A stretch of DNA of 64,000 nt from Rhizobium sp. L43 (GTDB lineage: Bacteria > Pseudomonadota > Alphaproteobacteria > Rhizobiales > Rhizobiaceae). Shown piece by piece: positions 8,898-17,759 of the stretch. How positions within the stretch are numbered: the stretch's first letter is position 1; each line of letters starts with the position of its first letter. The notes under the pieces were generated by a model. It was not told the DNA's origin and ran no database searches. It saw only the letters and a program-made list of their open reading frames with translations. Both the position numbers and the translations under genes were made by a program. The stretch lies in the NCBI RefSeq assembly GCF_002531725.1, contig NZ_NWSQ01000006.1, positions 1 through 64,000 on the forward strand, in the 5' to 3' direction.

Positions 8898-9677
8898 CTA
8901 TCGCAGCAGGCCCTGACCGCCGTCGATCCAGATCGGCGTGCCGGTGATGTGCCGGGCGCGGTCGGAGGCAAGGAACAGTATGGTTTCGGCGACATCCTCG
9001 CTCTTGCCTGCCCTGCCGCCGGCGATCGGAATATCGCCTTCCGGCCAGATGACCGGAACCTCCGTCTCCTCGCGGTGGCGGCTGTTGGTATTCTCGCCGA
9101 TATTGGTGTCGATCTCGCCGGGGCAGACGGCATTGACGCGGATGCCATGACGGCCGAGTTCGAGGGCGAGCTGCTGGACCATGGCGACCTGGCCGGCTTT
9201 GGTTGCCGTGTAGGCGGTGGCGCCTGGTGTGGTGAAGGTACGGGTGCCGTTGATGGACGAGACGACAACGATCGAACCGCCACGATGTTTCAGATACGGA
9301 ACCGTCAGATGCAGGGTCAGATAGGTGCCGCGCAGATTGACGGCGATGGTCTTGTCCCATTCATCCGGCTTGAGATCATCGATCGGCGCCCAGACGCCGT
9401 TGATCCCGGCATTGGCGACGACGATGTCGAGGCCGTCGAAACTGTTGATCAGCTGCGTCACGGCGGCTCGCATTTGAGCTTCGTCGCCGGTATCGGCCAC
9501 CAGCGCGAGCGACTGGCCGCCTGCCGCCTTGATCTCGGCGCAGGTCTTTTCAACCTCTTTGGCGGTGCGGCTCAGCGCCGCTACCCCTGCTCCCTCGGCG
9601 GCGAGCCGCAATGCAGCCGCTTTGCCGATGCCGGAACCAGCGCCTGTGACTAATGCGATCTTTCCCTTCAGCTCCAT
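8898..9677 (-). CDS. SDR family oxidoreductase
   Basis: A 259-residue classical short-chain dehydrogenase with TGAGSGIG at about residues 12-19, NAGI at about 90, the catalytic Ser in VVSSINGT and Tyr/Lys in AYTATK (about 155-159). The conserved C-terminal segment ends ITGTPIWIDGGQGLLR. ATG 9677 is chosen because AAGGAG precedes it and MELKGKIALVTG is a typical SDR N-terminus; an upstream in-frame start at 9722 has no such support. It follows the DoxX gene on the minus strand by 81 bases and may be cotranscribed with it. The substrate cannot be read from the sequence. Confidence 0.88.
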   Translation of the reverse strand: MELKGKIALVTGAGSGIGKAAALRLAAEGAGVAALSRTAKEVEKTCAEIKAAGGQSLALVADTGDEAQMRAAVTQLINSFDGLDIVVANAGINGVWAPIDDLKPDEWDKTIAVNLRGTYLTLHLTVPYLKHRGGSIVVVSSINGTRTFTTPGATAYTATKAGQVAMVQQLALELGRHGIRVNAVCPGEIDTNIGENTNSRHREETEVPVIWPEGDIPIAGGRAGKSEDVAETILFLASDRARHITGTPIWIDGGQGLLR

Positions 9678-9758
9678 GAGCGGCTCTCCTTGCCGTTTTG
9701 CCGGTAGGCCAATGTTCGGCACAGCTGTTGGTTCCGATAGGAGAGCGGCTCGTTCGAT

Positions 9759-10154
9759 CTATCTGAGGAGGCTGTGCCTCAACGCCCATTTCTCCGGCCC
9801 GTGAACAGCGGCAAAGAGCAGACCGGCGAGGAAGGTGAAGTGATCGACGAAGAAGCCGAACTCGGCCTGATTCTGCTGCCAATGGGATGGGCCGTGGAAG
9901 GCGAAAGCCAGGAAGATCACATAAATGCCGGCGAGCAGGCTGGCTTCGGTGAAGAACGCCCCTGATATGAAAGCGAGCGCCAGCGCGATCTCGAAGAAGG
10001 CGGCGACCCAGGTAAGGAATGTCGCCATCGGAAAGCCGGCGGCGGTGATATAGCCCGCCGTCGCACCGATATCGGCGAACTTGAAGCCGGCCGCCATGAA
10101 AAAGATGAAGCTGAAGATGATGCGGGCGACGATGATTGCGATTGCTCTGGTCAT
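9759..10154 (-). CDS. DoxX family membrane protein
   Basis: A 131-residue integral membrane protein with about four hydrophobic helices and the small-residue pattern of DoxX/DoxD-like proteins (FFMAAGFKFADIGAT near the N-terminus, HWQQNQAEFGFFVDH near the C-terminus). DoxX proteins are thought to act in membrane redox chemistry with quinones, but most are uncharacterised. ATG 10154 follows an AGGAG-like site; an upstream start at 10181 would add nine polar residues and is less likely. It may be cotranscribed with the downstream SDR. A second, unrelated-looking DoxX gene is at 45411. Confidence 0.8.
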   Translation of the reverse strand: MTRAIAIIVARIIFSFIFFMAAGFKFADIGATAGYITAAGFPMATFLTWVAAFFEIALALAFISGAFFTEASLLAGIYVIFLAFAFHGPSHWQQNQAEFGFFVDHFTFLAGLLFAAVHGPEKWALRHSLLR

Positions 10155-10220
10155 TTTGAAATCTCCTCTTTGAGTTTCCACTATGACGGAGGAGACCCTC
10201 GATATCCTACACGGGGAATG

Positions 10221-10244
10221 AAAAAGGGCCGCTTGCGCGACCCT
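10221..10244 (-). terminator. Rho-independent terminator of the dgoD gene
   Basis: On the minus strand, a GC-rich 8-bp stem with one mismatch (positions 25-32 and 37-44 of the 10200s) and a 4-nt loop is followed directly by five Ts (complement of 10221-10225). It lies immediately after the dgoD stop codon. Confidence 0.75.
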
Positions 10245-10250
10245 CCACTT

Positions 10251-11399
10251 TCACCATTCGGCGAAGCTGCCATCGGCATGCCGCCAGATTGGGTTGCGCC
10301 AGCGGTGACCTTCCTTCGCGCGCTCGATGACATAGGCTTCGTCGACCTCGATGCCGAGGCCCGGGCCTTGCGGGATCGAGACGAAACCATCGGCATAATG
10401 GAACACCTCCTTGTTGGAGATGTAATCGAGGATGTCGTTGCCCTTGTTGTAATGGATGCCGAGGCTCTGTTCCTGGATGAAGGCGTTGTAGCTGACGGCA
10501 TCGACCTGCAGGCAGGCGGCGAGCGCGATCGGGCCGAGCGGGCAATGCGGCGCCAGCGCCACGTCATAGGCTTCGGCCATCGCCGCGATCTTGCGGCATT
10601 CGGTGATGCCGCCGGCGTGGGAGAGATCCGGCTGGATGATGTCGACATAGCCGTCGGACAGAACCTGCTTGAAGTCCCAGCGCGAAAACAGCCGTTCGCC
10701 GAGCGCGATCGGTGTCGAGGTATGGTTGACGATATCGCGCAACGCTTCCTTGTTTTCCGAAAGCACCGGTTCCTCGATGAACATCAGCTTGTAGGGGTCG
10801 AGCTCCTTGGCGAGAACCTTGGCCATCGGTTTGTGCACACGGCCGTGGAAATCGACGCCGATGCCGATATGCGGGCCGATCGCCTCGCGGATGGCGGCGA
10901 TGGTCTCGACCGCCTTCTCCACCTTCTCGTTGGTGTCGACGATCTGCATCTCCTCGCAGCCATTGAGCTTAATCGCCTTGAAGCCGCGGGCAACCACCTC
11001 CCTGGCATTGTTGGCGACATCCGAGGGACGGTCGCCGCCAATCCAGGAGTAGACCTTGATACGATCACGGAGCTGGCCGCCGAGCAGCGAATGAATCGGC
11101 TGGCCGAGGGCCTTGCCCTTGATGTCCCACAGCGCCTGGTCGATGCCCGAGATGGCGCTCATGTGGACGGCGCCGCCGCGATAGAAGCCGCCGCGATACA
11201 TCACGGTCCAGTGGTCCTCGATCAGGAAGGGATCCTTGCCGATCAGATAGTCTTCCAGCTCATGGACGGCGGCTTGAACGGTGAGCGCCCGGCCTTCGAC
11301 GACCGGTTCGCCCCAGCCGACGATGCCCTCGTCGGTCTCGACCTTCAGAAACAGCCAGCGCGGCGGAACGATATAGGTGGTGAGTTTGGTGATCTTCAT
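10251..11399 (-). CDS. dgoD: D-galactonate dehydratase
   Basis: A 382-residue enolase-superfamily enzyme, the same length as E. coli DgoD and closely similar in recalled sequence. The catalytic set falls at the same positions: Asp183 and His185 in VDFHGR, Glu209 in FIEEP, Glu235 in GERLFSR, and His285 in APHCPLGP. It removes water from D-galactonate to give 2-keto-3-deoxy-D-galactonate, the third step of the De Ley-Doudoroff pathway. The kinase and aldolase (dgoK, dgoA) are not in this window. It lies downstream of a GntR regulator, and the facing operon encodes a sugar transporter, mutarotase and SDR. Activity on L-arabinonate is possible but less likely from the DgoD match. Confidence 0.93.
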   Translation of the reverse strand: MKITKLTTYIVPPRWLFLKVETDEGIVGWGEPVVEGRALTVQAAVHELEDYLIGKDPFLIEDHWTVMYRGGFYRGGAVHMSAISGIDQALWDIKGKALGQPIHSLLGGQLRDRIKVYSWIGGDRPSDVANNAREVVARGFKAIKLNGCEEMQIVDTNEKVEKAVETIAAIREAIGPHIGIGVDFHGRVHKPMAKVLAKELDPYKLMFIEEPVLSENKEALRDIVNHTSTPIALGERLFSRWDFKQVLSDGYVDIIQPDLSHAGGITECRKIAAMAEAYDVALAPHCPLGPIALAACLQVDAVSYNAFIQEQSLGIHYNKGNDILDYISNKEVFHYADGFVSIPQGPGLGIEVDEAYVIERAKEGHRWRNPIWRHADGSFAEW

Positions 11400-11464
11400 C
11401 GCTGTCTTTCAGTCTCTTCCCGGGTTTGCGATCGGCGGCATGTCCGCAGGTTTCTGGTGATCCA

Positions 11465-12208
11465 TCATTTCGTTCTGCCGATCGCCTTTTCGGCGGCGGC
11501 AAGGTCGCGCACCGCAAGGTCGAGCATGCGATTGGCGCATTCACGGGCGGCAGTCTTGTCGCGCATGCGCAGGGCTTCGACCAGCTCTCCGTGAACGAGC
11601 ACCGCATCCTCACGATTCTCGACGGCGATGTTGGAGGCGTGCAGCGCATATTTCAGCGCCGCCTGAATGGCGCTCAACAGGCGGCGGAAGACCTGGTTGT
11701 GGCTGGCGGTGAGCAGTACCGTATGGAACATGACATCAGCCTCGGTGAAGCTCTCCGGGTCGCCTGCACTGTCGCGCATCTGCCGCCAGGCCTTGTCGAG
11801 ATCGGCGATCTCCTGGGCGCTGGCCCGCTCGGCGGCATATTCGGCGGCGGCCGGCTCGATGGTGCGGCGGGCTTCGAGAATGCAGCCGAGCAGGTCGAAA
11901 TCCTTGATGTAAGGGCCGATCCATTCGAGGACGTCGGCGTCGAGGATATTCCAGTCGTCTCTATCGCAGACGGTGGTTCCGACCCGCGGTTTGCCGCGGA
12001 CGAGACCTTTGGATTCCAGCACTTTCAGCGATTCGCGAATGACGGTGCGGCTGACGCCGTAGAGTTCGCAAAGGTCGTTCTCGCGCGGCAGCGGCGAGCC
12101 CGAGGGATAGCGGTCCGCGCAGATATCCTGAGCGATCGCCGCCGTGACGTTGCGGCGGACACGCGGACGGCGCTTTTCGGCCTGGTCCTGTCGCTCGATT
12201 GTTTCCAA
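11465..12208 (-). CDS. FadR/GntR family transcriptional regulator (DgoR-like)
   Basis: A GntR regulator of the FadR subfamily: a winged helix-turn-helix (IAQDICADRYPSGSPLPREN, then LYGVSRTVIRESLKVLESKGLV) and an all-helical FCD effector domain with metal-binding Asp/His residues. I choose TTG 12208 (247 residues) because GGAGAGG lies just upstream. An in-frame ATG at 12253 would add 15 residues but has no ribosome site. The gene precedes dgoD and faces the araFGH-type operon; the 211-base gap contains a perfect 10-bp-arm inverted repeat. E. coli DgoR is also a FadR-type regulator that responds to galactonate, so a galactonate or sugar-acid effector is a reasonable inference. Confidence 0.87.
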   Translation of the reverse strand: METIERQDQAEKRRPRVRRNVTAAIAQDICADRYPSGSPLPRENDLCELYGVSRTVIRESLKVLESKGLVRGKPRVGTTVCDRDDWNILDADVLEWIGPYIKDFDLLGCILEARRTIEPAAAEYAAERASAQEIADLDKAWRQMRDSAGDPESFTEADVMFHTVLLTASHNQVFRRLLSAIQAALKYALHASNIAVENREDAVLVHGELVEALRMRDKTAARECANRMLDLAVRDLAAAEKAIGRTK

Positions 12209-12318
12209 GTCACCTCTCCGCTCTATCTGTGGCGCCAGGCAATCGAACCTCATTATCCGAATTCGACCCGCTTTGCGACGCTTGCTCCCGGCGCCTCGTC
12301 AATAATCCTATTATTCCA

Positions 12319-12353
12319 ATCATCATACATTGGCAATTGACTGGTATGATGAT
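12319..12353. promoter_or_regulatory. Candidate GntR operator and promoter upstream of the sugar ABC operon
   Basis: ATCATCATAC at 12319-12328 and GTATGATGAT at 12344-12353 form a perfect 10-bp inverted repeat with a 15-base spacer. A -35-like TTGACT at 12337-12342 lies in the spacer and a -10-like CATAAT at 12358-12363 follows, so a bound regulator would overlap the promoter. Assignment to the adjacent GntR protein is by position. Confidence 0.55.
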
Positions 12354-12419
12354 TTATCATAATTCATGGGACACTGCCTGGGAGGCAGCCGCTCGTTTTC
12401 AGAGTTCAGGGAGAGAGAT

Positions 12420-13403
12420 ATGCGCTTGTTCAAAGCAGCCATCCTGGCTGGCACTTTCGCCATCCTGGCAGCCGGTTCGGCATTTTCCGCAGACGTCAAG
12501 ATTGGGTTCATCGTCAAGCAGCCCGAGGAGCCCTGGTTCCAGGACGAATGGAAATTCGCCGACCAGGCCGCCAAGGAAAAAGGCTTCACCGTCGTCAAGA
12601 TCGGCGCCGAAGACGGCGAGAAGGTCCAGTCGGCGATCGACAATCTCGGCGCCCAGGGTGCGCAGGGCTTCATCATCTGCACGCCCGACGTCAAACTCGG
12701 CCCCGGCATCGTCGCGAAGGCGCAAGCCAACCAGCTGAAGCTGATGACGGTCGACGACCGCCTCGTCAGCGCCGACGGCAAGCCGTTGGAAGACGTGCCG
12801 CATATGGGTATTTCTGCCACCAAGATCGGCGAGACCGTCGGCCAGGCCATCGTCGACGAAATCAAGAAGCGCGGCTGGGACATGAAGAATGTCGGCGCGG
12901 TGCGGGTCTCCTACGACCAGCTGCCCACCGCCGTCGACCGCGTCGAAGGGGCGATCTCGGTGCTGAAGTCCGCCGGCTTCCCGGCCGAAAACATCTATGA
13001 CGCGCCGCAGGCAAAGACCGACACGGAAGCGGCGCTCAACGCGGCAACCACCGTTCTCAACAAACATGCCGACGTCAAATACTGGGTCGCCTTCGGCCTC
13101 AACGACGAAGCCGTTCTCGGCGCCGTCCGTGCCTCCGAATCGGTCGGCATTCCGGCGGCCAACGTCATTGGCGTCGGCATCGGCGGCGCGGAGTCTGCGA
13201 TCAACGAATTCAAGAAGCCGGCGGCGACGGGCTTCTTCGGCACCGTCATCATCTCTCCGAAGCGTCACGGCTATGAGACGGCGCTCAATATGTATGACTG
13301 GATCGCCAACGACAAGGAGCCGGCAAAACTGACGTTGACCTCCGGCTCGCTGGCGCTGCGCGGCGATTACGACAAGGTCCGCAAGGATCTTGGCATCGAG
13401 TGA
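12420..13403 (+). CDS. araF: L-arabinose/galactose ABC transporter substrate-binding protein (AraF-like)
   Basis: A 327-residue periplasmic binding protein with a clear signal peptide (cleavage predicted after Ala24, AGSAFSA). The mature N-terminus, IGFIVKQPEEPWFQDEWKF, is almost the same as E. coli AraF, as are GFIICTPDVKLG, TKIGE and the C-terminal HGYETALNMYDW. E. coli AraF binds L-arabinose and also D-galactose and D-fucose. ATG 12420 follows GGGAGAGA. It is the first gene of an araFGH-mutarotase-SDR operon, separated from the ATPase gene by a strong hairpin, as is common after abundantly made binding proteins. Next to dgoD, D-galactose is a likely physiological substrate as well. Confidence 0.9.
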   Translation: MRLFKAAILAGTFAILAAGSAFSADVKIGFIVKQPEEPWFQDEWKFADQAAKEKGFTVVKIGAEDGEKVQSAIDNLGAQGAQGFIICTPDVKLGPGIVAKAQANQLKLMTVDDRLVSADGKPLEDVPHMGISATKIGETVGQAIVDEIKKRGWDMKNVGAVRVSYDQLPTAVDRVEGAISVLKSAGFPAENIYDAPQAKTDTEAALNAATTVLNKHADVKYWVAFGLNDEAVLGAVRASESVGIPAANVIGVGIGGAESAINEFKKPAATGFFGTVIISPKRHGYETALNMYDWIANDKEPAKLTLTSGSLALRGDYDKVRKDLGIE

Positions 13404-13426
13404 TCGTCCTTTGAGGATGACATATG

Positions 13427-13459
13427 CCCGGCGGTCGCTCAGCGCCGCCGGGTCTTTCT
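13427..13459 (+). terminator. Hairpin after the binding-protein gene (attenuator-like)
   Basis: CCCGGCGG at 13427-13434 pairs with CCGCCGGG at 13445-13452, followed by TCTTTCT. It sits between araF and araG. Such structures usually lower downstream expression relative to the binding-protein message. Confidence 0.65.
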
Positions 13460-13469
13460 CGACGGAGCG

Positions 13470-14978
13470 ATGATGGCTTTCCTCGAATTCAACAACATTT
13501 CCAAGGGTTATCCCGGCGTGCAGGCGCTGGCGAATGTTTCCTTCCCTGTCGAGAAGGGCGCCGTCCACGGCCTGATGGGCGAAAACGGCGCGGGTAAATC
13601 GACGCTGATCCGCATACTGTCAGGCGATCAGGCCGCCGATGGCGGCAACATCCTCATCGCCGGCGAGGAGCAGAAATACGGATCCGTCCGTGACGCCTTC
13701 CATGCCGGCGTCATCGTCATCCATCAGGAACTGCAGCTCGTTCCGGAGTTGACGGTCGCCGAAAATCTCTGGCTTGGGCGCTTTCCGGCCAGGGGCGGCG
13801 TCATCCGTTCGAAGGCGCTGATCGAGACGGTGCGGTCGAAGCTCGAGGAGATCGGTATCGATGTCGATCCGTCGGCCAAGGTCGCCTCGCTTTCGATCGG
13901 GGCGCGGCAGATGGTCGAGATCGCCAAGGCCGTCATGCTCGATGCGCGGGTGATTGCGCTCGACGAGCCGACTTCCTCGCTGTCCTCCCGCGAAAGCGAA
14001 ATCCTGTTTTCCCTCATCGACAGGTTGAAGGCGAAGGGAACGGTCATTCTCTACGTCTCGCATCGTCTCGACGAGATCTTCAGGCTTTGCGACAGCCTGA
14101 CGGTGTTGCGCGACGGCAAGCTCGCCGCGCACCATCCTCAAATTGGCGAAACGACGCGCGAACAGATCATCTCGGAAATGGTCGGACGCGAGATCAGCAA
14201 TGTCTGGGGATGGCGCGAACGTCCGCTCGGCGACGTCCGGCTGGAGGTCAAGGGCCTGTCGGGGCCGAGGCTGCGCCACCCGATCAGTTTTTCCGTCCGC
14301 CAGGGCGAGATTCTCGGTTTCTTCGGCCTGATCGGCGCCGGCCGCAGCGAGATGGCGCGGCTGCTTTACGGCGCCGATGCCAGGCATCAGGGCCAGGTCA
14401 CGATCGACGGCGTCGCCGTCTCGCCGAACAATCCGAAAGCGGCGATCAATGCCGGCATGGTGCTTTGCCCCGAGGACCGCAAATTCGACGGCATCGTCCA
14501 GGGACGGTCGATCGAGGAGAATATTGCGATCTCGTCGCGTCGGCATTTTTCGCCCTTCGGCATTCTGAGCCCGAGGCAAGAGGCGGCGCTGGCGGACCAG
14601 TTCATCGCCAAGCTTCGGGTGCGAACGCCGTCGCGCAAACAGGACATCATCAATCTCTCCGGCGGCAACCAGCAAAAGGTCATTCTCGGCCGCTGGCTTT
14701 CGGAACAGGGCATCAAGGTTCTGGTCATCGACGAGCCGACACGCGGCATCGATGTCGGGGCGAAATCGGAAATTTACGAAATCCTTTACGAGCTTGCTGC
14801 CGACGGTATGGCGATCGTGGTGATTTCAAGCGAGCTGCCCGAAGTCATGGGCATCTCAGATCGCATCATGGTGATGTGCCAGGGCAGGGTGGCAGCCAAT
14901 GTCGCCCGCCGGGATTTCGACGAGCGCAGCATCCTGACGGCAGCGCTCCCCGACAAGAATGCCGCAGGCACCATTTAA
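13470..14978 (+). CDS. araG: L-arabinose/galactose ABC transporter ATP-binding protein (AraG-like)
   Basis: A 502-residue double-domain ATPase of the sugar CUT2 family. Domain 1 has Walker A GENGAGKST (residues 37-45) and the atypical signature LSIGARQM (about 146). Domain 2 has the degenerate GLIGAGRSE loop (about 285-293) and signature LSGGNQQK (about 395). As in other CUT2 ATPases, domain 2 is probably not fully catalytic. It energises the AraH channel for sugar import. ATG codons are tandem at 13470 and 13473. The gene is followed 17 bases later by the permease. Confidence 0.92.
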   Translation: MMAFLEFNNISKGYPGVQALANVSFPVEKGAVHGLMGENGAGKSTLIRILSGDQAADGGNILIAGEEQKYGSVRDAFHAGVIVIHQELQLVPELTVAENLWLGRFPARGGVIRSKALIETVRSKLEEIGIDVDPSAKVASLSIGARQMVEIAKAVMLDARVIALDEPTSSLSSRESEILFSLIDRLKAKGTVILYVSHRLDEIFRLCDSLTVLRDGKLAAHHPQIGETTREQIISEMVGREISNVWGWRERPLGDVRLEVKGLSGPRLRHPISFSVRQGEILGFFGLIGAGRSEMARLLYGADARHQGQVTIDGVAVSPNNPKAAINAGMVLCPEDRKFDGIVQGRSIEENIAISSRRHFSPFGILSPRQEAALADQFIAKLRVRTPSRKQDIINLSGGNQQKVILGRWLSEQGIKVLVIDEPTRGIDVGAKSEIYEILYELAADGMAIVVISSELPEVMGISDRIMVMCQGRVAANVARRDFDERSILTAALPDKNAAGTI

Positions 14979-14995
14979 GACTGGGAACACGAACG

Positions 14996-15946
14996 ATGCA
15001 TTCGTTGAAAAAAATTCTTCTCGGCGAACAGGGGCTGGTGGTGATCTTCGCTGCCGCCTTCGTGATCATCTCGCTCTTCGTTCCGAACTTCCTGACCGAG
15101 CGAAACATGCTGGGGCTGCTGCAGTCGGTCGTCACGATCGGCATCGTCGCGTGCACCATGATGTTCTGCCTGGCATCGCGCGATTTCGACCTTTCGGTCG
15201 GATCAATCGTCGCCTTTTCCGGCATGATCGCCGTGATGGTCTCGAATGCGACGGGTTCCATTCCGCTCGGGCTGCTCGCCGCCCTGCTGTGCGGCGCCAT
15301 CGTCGGTTTCGTCAATGGTATCGTCATTGCGCGCTTTCGCATCAATGCGCTGATCACCACGCTTGCGACCATGCAGATCGTGCGCGGGCTGGCGCTGATC
15401 GCTTCGGATGGCCGCGCCGTCGGCATCAACGATCCCGCCTTCTACCAGCTTGCCTTGTCGCGTTTCCTCACTGTGCCGACGCCGATCTGGATCATGCTGA
15501 TGCTTTTCATCCTCTTCGGTTTCGTGCTCAACCGCACCGTCTTCGGCAAGAACACGCTGGCGATCGGCGGCAATCCGGAGGCTTCGCGGCTTGCGGGCGT
15601 CAACGTCGTCAACATGCGCATCTGGATCTTTGCGCTGCAGGGTTTCGTCTGCGGCATTGCCGGCATCCTGCTTGCCTCGCGCATCACCTCCGGTCAGCCG
15701 AATGCGGCGACGGGGCTCGAGCTTTCGGTGATTTCGGCCTGCGTTCTCGGCGGTGTTTCGCTGGCCGGCGGCCGAGCTGTCATGAGCGGCGTCATCGTCG
15801 GCGTGCTGATCATGGGCATTGCCGAAAACGTTATGAATCTCCTGAATATCCAGGCATTCTATCAGTATGTGGTCCGCGGGCTGATCCTGCTGATCGCAGT
15901 GTTGCTCGACAATTTGAGGTCTTCGGCTGCGGGACGGCGCGGATGA
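14996..15946 (+). CDS. araH: L-arabinose/galactose ABC transporter permease (AraH-like)
   Basis: A 316-residue very hydrophobic permease of the BPD_transp_2 (CUT2) family with roughly eight to ten membrane helices. Family segments include CLASRDFDLSVGSIVAFSG (about 55-73), IVIARFRINALITTLATMQIV (about 105-125) and SVISACVLGGVSLAGGRA (about 243-260). It forms the membrane channel with AraG. Its stop overlaps the start of the mutarotase gene by ATGA (15943-15946), so translation is coupled. Confidence 0.9.
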   Translation: MHSLKKILLGEQGLVVIFAAAFVIISLFVPNFLTERNMLGLLQSVVTIGIVACTMMFCLASRDFDLSVGSIVAFSGMIAVMVSNATGSIPLGLLAALLCGAIVGFVNGIVIARFRINALITTLATMQIVRGLALIASDGRAVGINDPAFYQLALSRFLTVPTPIWIMLMLFILFGFVLNRTVFGKNTLAIGGNPEASRLAGVNVVNMRIWIFALQGFVCGIAGILLASRITSGQPNAATGLELSVISACVLGGVSLAGGRAVMSGVIVGVLIMGIAENVMNLLNIQAFYQYVVRGLILLIAVLLDNLRSSAAGRRG

Positions 15947-16833
15947 ACCAGGGACAAGCCTGCGATGACATCGAACTGAGGCGCGGCCATCTCGCCGTCC
16001 GGGTCAGCCGTCGGGGTGCGGCCCTCACCGCCGCAACATATCGGGGCGTGCCCTTTCTCGTTGCGGCCGGCGGCCTTGAAGGAACGATGGCGAATTTCGC
16101 GATGGTGCCGTTCGGCAACCGCGTGGAAGGCAATATCATGTCCTTTGCCGGACGCGACTATGCCTTCCACCCGAATACTTCCGATCCGCTCTATCGGCAC
16201 GGCGACGGCTGGCTCAGCCTCTGGCAGCTTGAAGACGCCAGCCCGGAGCACGCGCAGTTCTCCTTTTCCCGTGGCACCGACAAGGTTTCACCCTATGCCT
16301 ATCTGACCCGGCAGGAAATCCGTCTCGCCGGCGATGCGCTGGTGCTGACGCTGTCGGTGGAAAACCGCGGCGAAGCGGCTCTTCCCTTCGGGCTCGGTCA
16401 GCATCCCTTCTTTGTGCGGACGCCGGAGACGCGGCTGACGATTGCGGCCGACCGCTACTGGAACGAGCGGCCGGACCATCTTCCCGATATGCCCGGCCAT
16501 TTGCCCGATGATTTCGATTTCAGCTCCGGCAGGCTGTTGCCGCAGAAATGGATGAACAATGCCTTCGAGGGCTGGAATGGGCGGGCGGTTATCGGCTGGC
16601 CGGAGCTTGGTATTCAGGCGGCGCTGAAAGCCGATGGGGCACTCGACCGCTTCATGCTCTATATGCCGACCAACCGGAGCGACTTCTTCTGCCTCGAGCC
16701 GATGAGCCACCTGCCGAACGGCCACCACCTGCCTGATTTCGGCGGGCTCAGACCGCTTGCGCCGGGGGAGGCCCTTGCCGGCACGGTGACGATCCAGATG
16801 TCGGCGCTGCCGATTCAGCCGGAGGCGAGATAG
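15943..16833 (+). CDS. Aldose 1-epimerase (mutarotase) family protein
   Basis: A 296-residue aldose 1-epimerase that would interconvert alpha and beta anomers of the imported sugar, feeding the dehydrogenase encoded next. The family catalytic elements are visible: His in YRHGDGW (about residue 86), His in GQHPFF (about 150) and Glu in CLEPMSH (about 250). No signal peptide, so it is cytoplasmic. It overlaps araH by four bases (ATGA) and the next gene starts at the base after its TAG, which indicates one tightly coupled operon. Confidence 0.88.
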   Translation: MNQGQACDDIELRRGHLAVRVSRRGAALTAATYRGVPFLVAAGGLEGTMANFAMVPFGNRVEGNIMSFAGRDYAFHPNTSDPLYRHGDGWLSLWQLEDASPEHAQFSFSRGTDKVSPYAYLTRQEIRLAGDALVLTLSVENRGEAALPFGLGQHPFFVRTPETRLTIAADRYWNERPDHLPDMPGHLPDDFDFSSGRLLPQKWMNNAFEGWNGRAVIGWPELGIQAALKADGALDRFMLYMPTNRSDFFCLEPMSHLPNGHHLPDFGGLRPLAPGEALAGTVTIQMSALPIQPEAR

Positions 16834-17613
16834 ATGGGCAGCCGCCTGCAGGGCAAGAATATCCTGATCACCGGTGCCGCGCAGGGTATCGGTCTTGCGA
16901 TCGCAAAGGCTTTCATGCGGGAGGATGCCGCCGTCTTTCTCGTCGATCGTGACGCCGCGCTGCTGGCGAAGGTGGCGAAAGAGCTTGAGAGCAGCGGCGG
17001 CCGGCTCGGTTATCTGCCGGCCGACATTACCGATGCCGGCACCATCACGACGTTGGTGGCCCAGGCGAATGAAGAGATCGGACAGCTGAACGCGCTGGTC
17101 AACAATGCCGGGGTGAATGTTTTCGCCGAACCGCTCGAGACGACGGACGAGGAATGGAACCGCTGCTTCGACATCAATCTGAAGGGCGCATGGAACTGCT
17201 GCAAGGCGGTGCTGCCGGGCCTGATCGAACAAGGCGGCGGCGTCATCCTCAACATCGCTTCGACGCATGCCTTCACCATCGTCCCGCACACATTTCCCTA
17301 TCCGCTGGCAAAACACGCGCTGCTCGGGATGACGAAATCGCTGGGTCTCGAATATGCAGCCCGCAATATCCGGGTGAACGCGCTGGCGCCGGGTTATGTC
17401 TCGACGCAGAAGGTGATCGATTATTGGAACAGCTTCCCCGATCCGGAGGCGGCAAAGGCCGAGACGATGAGGCTGCATCCCGGCGGGCGCATCGCGACGC
17501 CGGAGGAGATCGCCATGGCGGCCGTGTTCATGATTTCAGACGAGTGCCCGTTCATGAATGCCACCTGCCTGACGATCGACGGTGGCCTCAGCGTGCTGCA
17601 GCATCCAGTCTGA
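16834..17613 (+). CDS. SDR family oxidoreductase, probable aldose (galactose/arabinose) 1-dehydrogenase
   Basis: A 259-residue short-chain dehydrogenase: TGAAQGIG at residues 14-21, NNAG at about 89-92, catalytic Ser in NIASTHA (about 142), and Tyr/Lys in PYPLAK (about 155-159). It ends TIDGGLSVLQHPV. Cotranscription with a sugar transporter and mutarotase, and the nearby galactonate dehydratase, point to oxidation of D-galactose or L-arabinose to the lactone. That substrate is inferred from context. Start ATG directly abuts the mutarotase stop. Confidence 0.85.
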   Translation: MGSRLQGKNILITGAAQGIGLAIAKAFMREDAAVFLVDRDAALLAKVAKELESSGGRLGYLPADITDAGTITTLVAQANEEIGQLNALVNNAGVNVFAEPLETTDEEWNRCFDINLKGAWNCCKAVLPGLIEQGGGVILNIASTHAFTIVPHTFPYPLAKHALLGMTKSLGLEYAARNIRVNALAPGYVSTQKVIDYWNSFPDPEAAKAETMRLHPGGRIATPEEIAMAAVFMISDECPFMNATCLTIDGGLSVLQHPV

Positions 17614-17759
17614 GGCGCTTTGGCCGCTGATTTTTACAAGCCTGTCGTCTTCTGAAGATAGAGCATTATATTGCTCATCGGGGGGCAATCTGATCTCCCG
17701 CAGGCCTGGAGCGGCGCCCTGCCGCTTCCTGAAGACCCAATCGAAAACAGGAGGACGGC

